Assembly (NCBI GenBank): GCA_025966355.1
Contig: JAICWZ010000135.1
Span: 1 to 5,735 of the forward strand
Origin: Thermomicrobiaceae bacterium
GTDB lineage: Bacteria > Chloroflexota > Chloroflexia > Thermomicrobiales > Thermomicrobiaceae
Reading direction: 5' to 3'
Length of the DNA: 5,735 nucleotides
Shown: positions 1 through 5,137 of the stretch, piece after piece
How the letters are laid out: each line of letters begins with the position of its first letter
Numbering within the stretch: the stretch's first letter is position 1
Translations under genes and position numbers: made by a program
The notes under the pieces: model-generated
Seen by the model: the letters and a program-made list of their open reading frames with translations, nothing else
What the model was told of the DNA's origin: nothing
Databases searched by the model: none

Positions 1-1
1 A

Positions 2-67
2 CAGGAGGCGAATCTCAAAGGCCGCTACCTGAGCCAGGGGGCACAACGAGGAGGACCGACCGGATGA
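2..67 (+). CDS. 3' end of an upstream gene (partial, product unknown)
   Basis: Only the last 21 codons and the stop are in the window. This frame is open from the left edge and ends at a TGA (65-67) that overlaps the ATG of the next gene in an ATGA arrangement, the usual sign of translationally coupled genes. Of the other forward frames, one stops at 30-32. The other is the upstream extension of the kinase-like gene and contains no start codon. The visible tail is basic and glycine-rich (GRYLSQGAQRGGPTG) and shows no motif. In several Chloroflexota I recall thymidylate kinase-like genes arranged in tandem, so the missing gene could be a second such kinase. That is inference from context only. 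Confidence 0.5.
   Translation, partial: QEANLKGRYLSQGAQRGGPTG
49..54 (+). promoter_or_regulatory. Shine-Dalgarno site of the thymidylate kinase-like gene
   Basis: A perfect AGGAGG lies 9 nt before the ATG at 64, inside the end of the upstream gene. It fixes the start codon, since the same frame is open to the window edge but holds no other ATG, GTG or TTG. Confidence 0.85.
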
Positions 68-849
68 CGCAGCTCCGCTTTTATGGCGATCCGCCGCCCG
101 GCATCGCTGACGAGAGCCTACCCGGACGGCTTGTCGTCGTTGAAGGCACCGACGGCGTCGGGCGTTCGACGCAGATCGCGCTGCTCAAGGAGTGGCTCGA
201 AGCGAGCGGTTATGCTGTGCTCAACACCGGCCTGCGTCGCTCCAGCCTGGCCGGTCGCGGCATCGAGCGCGCCAAACTCGGCCACACGCTCGACCCGATC
301 ACGCTCAATCTCTTCTACGCCACCGATTTCTGCGATCGCATGGAGCACACGATTATCCCCGGCCTACGCGCGGGCATGGTCGTGTTAACCGATCGCTACG
401 TCTTTTCGGTCATCGCCCGCGCCGTAGTTCGCGGCGTCAATCAGCGCTGGATCGAGGACGTCTTCGGCTTCGCGCTGGTGCCGGACATTATTTTCTACCT
501 CGATATCGACGTCGAGCACCTGCTACCGCGCGTGCTGAGCAGCACCGGCTTCGACTACTGGGAATCGGGGCAGGATTTTCTGCGCGGACACGATGTCTAC
601 AAAAACTTCATCCGCTACCAGTCACGCCTGTTGCCGCAGTTCCAGCGCCTGGCCGAGAAGCATGACTTCAATGTGATCGACGCGCGCCGTGGCGTGCTCG
701 ATATTTTCGCTGATCTTCAGGCAGGCATCAGCGACGTCGTTGCGGGAATGATGGATGAGGAAGCGCCCGCCGCCATCCACGACGAGGACGAGCCACTGTC
801 GATGGCCGAAATCATGACGCGACCGCTCTCCAACACACCGATGAAATAG
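64..849 (+). CDS. Thymidylate kinase-like P-loop protein (dTMP kinase family)
   Basis: A 261-residue cytoplasmic protein of the dTMP kinase family, whose members phosphorylate dTMP to dTDP with ATP. Visible marks are a P-loop at residues 27-37 (EGTDGVGRSTQ), a substrate-site DRY at 110-112, and hydrophobic strands before each (LVVVEG, MVVLTD) and at VPDIIFYLDI (139-148). The Walker A lysine is replaced by Arg34, although Ser35 and Thr36 remain. The lid region carries DYWESGQD (164-171) instead of the usual arginine-rich ERxxxR pattern. The body is longer than the usual 200-215 residues, with an extra 20 N-terminal residues and an acidic tail (about 231-244). The ATG is supported by AGGAGG at 49-54 and coupled to the preceding gene. 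The family is secure. Whether it is the housekeeping dTMP kinase or a divergent paralogue is not, so no gene symbol is given. Confidence 0.88.
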   Translation: MTQLRFYGDPPPGIADESLPGRLVVVEGTDGVGRSTQIALLKEWLEASGYAVLNTGLRRSSLAGRGIERAKLGHTLDPITLNLFYATDFCDRMEHTIIPGLRAGMVVLTDRYVFSVIARAVVRGVNQRWIEDVFGFALVPDIIFYLDIDVEHLLPRVLSSTGFDYWESGQDFLRGHDVYKNFIRYQSRLLPQFQRLAEKHDFNVIDARRGVLDIFADLQAGISDVVAGMMDEEAPAAIHDEDEPLSMAEIMTRPLSNTPMK

Positions 850-853
850 GACC

Positions 854-1753
854 CTACCCTGACCGCTTGTCGCGCAGCTTCTGCGGTGGCAGTAGTTCGA
901 CATCGAGGTTTGCCAGCAGGTCGGGATCGGACAGGATATCGATCTGTTTGATCTGGTCATCGACGATCATGAATTCAAAGACGTAGTGCGGATCACGGCC
1001 CGGCGCGACGGCACCGACGATCCCGTCGACCAGCGCCAGCCGCGCCCCGTGCGCGCGACCGGAGAAGACACCCGCGACGGCGTCGGCGCCAAGAACCACG
1101 GCCTCCGCGCCGGCCGCGACGGTGCTGCTGTCGGAGCGCACCACGGCATCCGGAGCGAGCATCGTCAGCAGCGTCGCGAACTCGCCATTGCGTGCGGCGT
1201 TGAGAAACGCGCCGACGATCTCCTGCTGCCGCGTTTGATTGCTTCGCGGCAGCTCGTCGTTCCCCTGCACACGGCGGCGCGCCCGGCTGGCGAGTTGCCG
1301 TGTCGCAATCGTCGAACGATTGAGAATCGCCGCGATCTGGTCGAACGGCACGGCGAAGAGATCGTGCAGCACGAAGGCGATACGTTCAGCCGGTGCCAGT
1401 GTATCGAGCACGACGAGCAGCGCCAGCCCGATGGAATCGGCCAGCACCGCCTCGTGCTCGGGATCGATGCCGCTCTCGCGGGCGCCAACGATCTCGGCCG
1501 CTGGAGCGTCAAGCGCTTGTTCACCGCGGAGCTTGCGTGAGCGCAGCATATCGAGACAGACACGAGAGACGACCGTCGTCAGCCAACCGCCGAGATTTTG
1601 GACATCAGCAGCGCCCGAGCGGCTCAGTCGGAACCACGATTCCTGCACGGCGTCGTCCGCCTCACTGAACGAACCGAGCATGCGATAGGCGACCGAGCGT
1701 AAATGCGCGCGATGCGCCTCGAATTGCTCCGCGATCCGATCGTGCTCGTCCAT
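854..1753 (-). CDS. ECF sigma factor with fused C-terminal SnoaL-like domain (SigJ / ECF41-ECF56 type)
   Basis: A 299-residue RNA polymerase sigma factor. Sigma region 2 spans about 11-75, with the family signature AYRMLGSFSEADDAVQESW and then LGGWLTTVVSRVCLDMLRS. Region 4 spans about 105-163 (LDTLAPAERIAFVLHD, FDQIAAILNRS, RQLASRARRRV). Residues about 175-283 form an NTF2/SnoaL-like domain ending in SDPDLL, which corresponds to the NPDKL-like end motif of ECF41. In this class the fused domain replaces a separate anti-sigma factor and modulates activity. The WLPEP linker motif of typical ECF41 proteins between regions 2 and 4 is absent, which favours an ECF56-like relative. The frame is open to 1867, but the ATG at 1753 has GGAGG 7 nt upstream and gives the normal length. 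No carboxymuconolactone decarboxylase or oxidoreductase target gene is adjacent. The gene ends 4 bp from the convergent kinase-like gene. Confidence 0.93.
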   Translation of the reverse strand: MDEHDRIAEQFEAHRAHLRSVAYRMLGSFSEADDAVQESWFRLSRSGAADVQNLGGWLTTVVSRVCLDMLRSRKLRGEQALDAPAAEIVGARESGIDPEHEAVLADSIGLALLVVLDTLAPAERIAFVLHDLFAVPFDQIAAILNRSTIATRQLASRARRRVQGNDELPRSNQTRQQEIVGAFLNAARNGEFATLLTMLAPDAVVRSDSSTVAAGAEAVVLGADAVAGVFSGRAHGARLALVDGIVGAVAPGRDPHYVFEFMIVDDQIKQIDILSDPDLLANLDVELLPPQKLRDKRSG

Positions 1754-1760
1754 CGTCGAT

Positions 1761-1765
1761 CCTCC
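1761..1765 (-). promoter_or_regulatory. Shine-Dalgarno site that sets the sigma factor start
   Basis: GGAGG on the minus strand, 7 nt before the ATG at 1753. It argues against the in-frame start at 1867, which would add 38 residues without family similarity and overlap the SixA gene by 43 bp. Confidence 0.85.
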
Positions 1766-1794
1766 ATCGTTCGGAAATGTCCCTGCAATCTCTT

Positions 1795-1821
1795 GACGAA
1801 CGAGCGCCCGTGAATGTGACG
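1795..1821 (-). promoter_or_regulatory. Candidate ECF41-type autoregulatory promoter of the sigma gene
   Basis: Reading the minus strand, CGTCACA (1821-1815) is followed by 16 bp and then CGTC (1798-1795). As I recall it, the reported ECF41 promoter is TGTCACA, about 16 bp, CGTC, so 10 of 11 defined bases match at the expected spacing. The site sits between the SixA stop (1825) and the sigma start (1753), predicting a leader of about 35 nt that contains the GGAGG site. Family members are known to drive their own transcription. No other copy was seen upstream of the other genes in this window. The match was made by eye. Confidence 0.6.
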
Positions 1822-1824
1822 TGC

Positions 1825-2325
1825 TCAGCGTCCGCCGAGCTGCCGCAACAATTTCGGCGGCAACCACCAGCGCAGTGTCATACTGCCGGACGATATCTCG
1901 TCGTCGACCCGAAGGCAGACCGCGCCGCCCTTCTTCAGCGGTTGCGAGGGCGAACCGATGCCGGCCATGAGTGCAGCCGCCAGTTCACCGAGCAACGGCT
2001 CATGACTTACGAGCGCGATGCGGCCCGCCGCTTCCCGAGTGCAGCGTTCGATAACCATCTCCGGACTGTTCTCAGGTTCGAGTTCGATACATTCGACCGG
2101 CGCGGGCCAGCCTGCTACCTTCTCAAGAATCTCCGCGGTTTGCCAGGCGCGGCGATAGGGACTGGAGAGCACTAAATCGACCGAGCCGGAGATCGAGCGC
2201 AACCCGGCGGCCGCCAGCTCGAACTTCGCGATGCCATCCTTTGTCAGCGGTCGTTTGCTATCGTCCGGCCAGCGATTCGGGTCGCGCTCACCGGCGATCG
2301 CATGACGCACGAGTATGAGATCCAT
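1825..2325 (-). CDS. SixA-type phosphohistidine phosphatase (histidine phosphatase superfamily)
   Basis: A 166-residue cytoplasmic protein, the typical length for the compact SixA branch of the histidine phosphatase superfamily. The catalytic pocket is visible: LVRHAIA (residues 5-11) with Arg7 and the nucleophile His8, RPLTKDG (25-31), SSPYRRAWQTAEIL (54-67) with Arg59, and LVSHEPLLGEL (105-115) with the second catalytic His108. E. coli SixA removes phosphate from phosphohistidine on proteins such as phosphorelay or phosphotransferase components. The substrate here cannot be read from the sequence. The ATG has AGGAG at 2332-2336, 6 nt away. The next gene upstream on the same strand encodes a CHAD protein, a recurrent partner of SixA-like phosphatases. 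A 100 bp hairpin repeat ends just before the ribosome binding site. The gene symbol sixA would be reasonable by family only. Confidence 0.9.
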   Translation of the reverse strand: MDLILVRHAIAGERDPNRWPDDSKRPLTKDGIAKFELAAAGLRSISGSVDLVLSSPYRRAWQTAEILEKVAGWPAPVECIELEPENSPEMVIERCTREAAGRIALVSHEPLLGELAAALMAGIGSPSQPLKKGGAVCLRVDDEISSGSMTLRWWLPPKLLRQLGGR

Positions 2326-2340
2326 GGGTTGCTCCTGACC

Positions 2341-2440
2341 TTGTCATCCTGAACCGCAGTGAAGGATCTCTCGTGCGTTTCCGTGAGATTGAAGGACGGA
2401 AAACGCAGAGGAGATTCTTCGCTGCGGCTCAGAATGACAG
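2341..2440. repeat. 100 bp imperfect hairpin of a dispersed intergenic repeat family
   Basis: The outer arms are 2341-2370 and 2411-2440. The reverse complement of the right arm matches the left at 25 of 30 positions (core GTCAT-CTGA-CCGCAG-GAAG-ATCTC). Pairing continues inward through GCGTTTCCGT (2375-2384) against ACGGAAAACGC (2396-2406), leaving an 11 nt tip, so nearly the whole element folds back. The arm sequence belongs to the TCATTCTGAGCGAAGCGAAGAATCTC-like family that I recall as scattered through intergenic regions of many Chloroflexota and other genomes. It fills most of the 154 bp gap between the CHAD stop and the SixA start. It has no U-tract, so it does not look like a simple intrinsic terminator. 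Its role is unknown: it could be a miniature mobile element, an mRNA stabiliser or processing site, or an insulator. Confidence 0.85.
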
Positions 2441-2479
2441 ACAACATTGGTCATTCCAACTGCTGCGCGCGCGAGCGCA

Positions 2480-4120
2480 TCAGACTGAATCGACGGCAGC
2501 CGGAGTGGATTCGGCTAGCGTTCGCGCCGCTCGTCGACTGGTCCGCAGCTCCTTTCGCAGCCGGGCGAGTGGTTTCGCACCGAGCGCTTTGTACGCCGGA
2601 GGAAATCGCGCTCGCAGCGCGCGGGCGTCCGCGACGGAGCGTTCGGCCATCCGGCCCATCACGAAAATGGTCGGTCCGAGAAGCGCGTTCGACTCTCGGG
2701 CGAGATCGCGCAGTCGATCGACGGCGACCGTCGCGTCCTGATGCGCCCCGAGCAGGTCCTGTACCTGAACCAGGCGCCGGATGTAGGCCGTCACGCCCTT
2801 GCCGTAGAGCGGTCTGAAAAACTCGAGGGTGTAGCGCAACCGCTTCGCCTCGATACGCACCGCATGGACCGCTTCGGGTGGCGCGTTCCGCTTGATCTTC
2901 GCGGCCTTGCGCGCAAACGACCGTTGGCGTCGCAGGATCAGGTCGGGCGCGACCTCGAGCGCGGCGCGCACGTTGGTCGCATCGATCGGCTGGGCGAGCA
3001 GTTCGGTGAACGACGTGATGAAGCGTTCATAGCGGTCCGAATCGAGCGCCGCTAGCATCCGCTCACGCGCAGAGGTTCGACGGCGTCGCACCTCGTCAAG
3101 CAACGGTTCAAGGTTTGCGACATCCGCGTCATCCAAACGTTCCGACCAGCCAACAAAGGCGATTAATTGCACATCAAGATCCCGCACTTCACCGAGCACG
3201 CTCGCCAGCCAGCGGAGATCGTCACGCTGCGTCAGAATTTCCGGCGGGAGAAACGACTTGAATAGACTCAGCGCCGCGCGCATGCGACGCACCGCGACAC
3301 GCATGTCGTGCAACGCTTCGATGTCGTCCCCGAGCCTGGCCCCCGGCTCATTGCGCAACAGCTCGACCAACTGCCGCCAGAGCGTGGCGAAGGCGACTTC
3401 GCCGATCGAGGCATCACGATCGAACGTTGTCCCGGCGAGCGATGGCGGTCCGACCGGCGCCAGGTGATTTCGTACCAGTCCAGTCTCGTATTTGGATTCG
3501 ATCGCGGCATCGAGCGAGGCGGCTGCCCGCAACTCCGCCATGAACGGCTCAAGCAGCGCCGTCTTGCCATCGGTCGACTCGATCTCGACACGCAGGAGCT
3601 GGGACTGATCGTCGAATGTCTCACCGATGAAGGTCGTGTGATCGAGCGCGACTTCGCCAGCGCGCAGATCAGCCGACCAGATTCCGTAAAGTTGCCGGCG
3701 CGTGATGGCGCTAAACAGCGGGATGAGCGCCGTGCGTCCACGGAGCGCACGCACGCGCTGGCGAACCGGTCCGCCAACCTGCTCGGTCGTCGGATCCTCG
3801 GATGGCGCGAGCGCTTCGGTCAGTTCCCGCCGGGCGGCAAAGGCGGTAGATTGTGAGGTCAGCGCCTTGAGCGTCAGTTCGGCCGCGTCGTTCCGGCGGC
3901 GTAAACGAAGCGCGTAGCCGGCCCGATGCACGCGCCAGTCGGCAGTGTCGTAGTACGTGTCGAGATGTTCGACCTGCCGCTCGCGCATGACGCGAAGATC
4001 CGCCGATCCAGGATATTCGTCCAACCACGACTCGACGGGTGTCAGATCGTTCGCGTCGAACTGCCACTCGGCTTCAATTCGGTCATCGGAGCCCGGCACC
4101 CGCTCACCGCCTCTCGTCAT
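2480..4120 (-). CDS. CYTH-CHAD domain protein (putative polyphosphate-associated protein)
   Basis: A 546-residue protein with two domains. The N-terminal CYTH domain (about 14-215) belongs to the triphosphate tunnel enzymes and shows YYDT (56-59), ALRLRRR (71-76), LTLK (82-85), VEIES (178-182) and SKYETG (209-214). Its opening ExExK signature is EAEWQ (16-20), with Gln20 in place of Lys. The C-terminal CHAD domain (about 240-530) has two helical repeats: HDMRVAVRRMR from His271 and HAVRIEAKRLRY from His419, each followed by a (L/V)LG(E/A) segment. CHAD domains bind polyphosphate. CYTH domains hydrolyse triphosphate or polyphosphate in several relatives, but activity here is uncertain. The ATG at 4120 is preferred. 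A TTG at 4135 would add five residues, and neither has a clear Shine-Dalgarno site. The gene starts 56 bp after the DUF2085 gene on the same strand, so co-transcription is plausible. Confidence 0.93.
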   Translation of the reverse strand: MTRGGERVPGSDDRIEAEWQFDANDLTPVESWLDEYPGSADLRVMRERQVEHLDTYYDTADWRVHRAGYALRLRRRNDAAELTLKALTSQSTAFAARRELTEALAPSEDPTTEQVGGPVRQRVRALRGRTALIPLFSAITRRQLYGIWSADLRAGEVALDHTTFIGETFDDQSQLLRVEIESTDGKTALLEPFMAELRAAASLDAAIESKYETGLVRNHLAPVGPPSLAGTTFDRDASIGEVAFATLWRQLVELLRNEPGARLGDDIEALHDMRVAVRRMRAALSLFKSFLPPEILTQRDDLRWLASVLGEVRDLDVQLIAFVGWSERLDDADVANLEPLLDEVRRRRTSARERMLAALDSDRYERFITSFTELLAQPIDATNVRAALEVAPDLILRRQRSFARKAAKIKRNAPPEAVHAVRIEAKRLRYTLEFFRPLYGKGVTAYIRRLVQVQDLLGAHQDATVAVDRLRDLARESNALLGPTIFVMGRMAERSVADARALRARFPPAYKALGAKPLARLRKELRTSRRAARTLAESTPAAVDSV

Positions 4121-4176
4121 CGGTTGTTTCGACAAGCTGAATCATAAACGATGGCGAAGCGCGACCGAGCGCCACG

Positions 4177-5010
4177 TCAGGTCAATGTTTTGACGTGCAA
4201 CGTCGCTTCCATCAGGAAGCGGCCGCCGGCCACGAAAAAGAGGAAGCCATAGGCGCTGAGGAGCGCGATGTTCGCCACTCCGGCCAGATCGGAGAGCGAA
4301 CGCGCCGAGTTCTCCTTACGGCGGGCGAGTTGCAAGAAGGCAATTGAAAGTTGGAACATCGCGCAGATCGCCGCGCAGACCAGTGCGACACTGAGCAAAC
4401 GATAAACTGGTTGCCAGCCGCTCATCGCGAGCCAGCCGAAGCCGATCAACCCCAGACCAATAAGGAAAAGCTCGCCGATATGGCGCACGACCGGCTCCGG
4501 GCGTTGACGATCGAGACTCCAGAGCAGGCTTGAGGTGAGCAACCAGAGGAAGACCGCCAGCGTTGTACCGGTAAGTGCACCCGTCGCGTAGCGCAAGAGA
4601 TTGCTCGGTTGGTAGACGGTAAAGAGCGCCATGTCGTCGAATGTCGAGTTGAGACCGTCGAGTCCCATGAGGACGACGAAGAGCAACAGAACGCCGATAA
4701 CCGGCAGCGAGGGAATGCCGGACGCTCGAAACCGACCGCGCACGAGCAGGTAGCACTGGGTGATGAGGAAGCCGCCGTAGATACCGGTCATCCGCGCATC
4801 GAAGGGCAACCGATCGGCGCCGAACCAGAACGAATGGCTCGGTCGCTGCGCGCAGATGCCGTGGAGCACGGCGATCGATTTCGCTTCGACCGACCAGGGC
4901 GCAAACAAAAAACCGGCGACCGATGCCAGCACCAGCGCCAGAAAGAGCACACTCCAGCCGGGTCGCCAGCCAGAGAGAATGATCTGTGGACGACGGGACG
5001 ACGCGATCAT
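4177..5010 (-). CDS. DUF2085 family polytopic membrane protein
   Basis: A 277-residue inner-membrane protein of unknown function with about seven predicted membrane segments, near residues 20-38, 75-90, 101-117, 143-163, 180-197, 204-228 and 243-265. DUF2085 marks are ICAQRPSHSFWFG (52-64), LPFDARMTGIYGG (68-80), LDGLNSTFDD (117-126) and PSNLLRYATG (135-144). In many family members the second block reads PLCARCTGIY. Here both cysteines of CxRC are replaced, by Asp71 and Met74, while Cys53 remains in the first block. The ATG at 5010 has GGGGAG only 3 nt away. A GTG at 5031 would add seven residues but has no ribosome binding site. The gene leads the minus-strand block and is divergent from the Tat-exported protein gene. 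No function can be assigned. Confidence 0.87.
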   Translation of the reverse strand: MIASSRRPQIILSGWRPGWSVLFLALVLASVAGFLFAPWSVEAKSIAVLHGICAQRPSHSFWFGADRLPFDARMTGIYGGFLITQCYLLVRGRFRASGIPSLPVIGVLLLFVVLMGLDGLNSTFDDMALFTVYQPSNLLRYATGALTGTTLAVFLWLLTSSLLWSLDRQRPEPVVRHIGELFLIGLGLIGFGWLAMSGWQPVYRLLSVALVCAAICAMFQLSIAFLQLARRKENSARSLSDLAGVANIALLSAYGFLFFVAGGRFLMEATLHVKTLT

Positions 5011-5137
5011 CCGCTCCCCATTCCGATGCACTCTCGCGTACTTGGCCAGACTATAGCAGACTCCCGGTCCACGGCACGTACCTTTGTTCCATTGTACGTA
5101 CGATCAGCATGGCCGTACACTATTGCCGGGAGATGCT
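5011..5137. promoter_or_regulatory. Divergent intergenic region with candidate promoter and repeated ACGTAC motifs
   Basis: This is the only divergent gap in the window and must carry start signals for both flanking genes. On the minus strand TGCTATAGT (5058-5050) is a good extended -10, placing transcription about 30 nt before the ATG at 5010. No convincing -35 accompanies it. On the plus strand TACACT (5116-5121) is only a weak -10. ACGTAC occurs at 5076-5081 and 5096-5101, exactly 20 bp apart, and the second copy sits in the 8 bp palindrome GTACGTAC (5094-5101). The related CCGTAC follows at 5113-5118. These could form an operator but are short and may be chance. Confidence 0.4.

Noticed and set aside
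846..890. Bidirectional terminator between the convergent kinase-like and sigma genes
   Set aside because: Only 4 bp separate the stop codons, and no GC-rich stem with T-tracts is visible. Short CCGC/GCGG pairing near 863-886 lies in coding sequence.
986..1540. Open frame of 184 codons on the plus strand opposite the sigma gene
   Set aside because: It mirrors the GC-rich sigma factor coding strand, shows no domain and has no ribosome binding site. The minus-strand product has clear family motifs.
3308..3856. Open frame of 182 codons on the plus strand opposite the CHAD gene
   Set aside because: Composition is that of an antisense shadow, and the CYTH and CHAD motifs lie on the other strand.
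4141..4146. TATGAT on the minus strand as a -10 for the CHAD gene
   Set aside because: No -35-like hexamer lies at 16-18 bp, and the start would fall within about 15 nt of the ATG. It is too weak to list.
4173..4197. Inverted repeat CACGTCA / TGACGTG around the DUF2085 stop codon as a terminator
   Set aside because: The stem is only 7 bp with an 11 nt loop and no U-tract follows on the minus strand, so termination is not supported.
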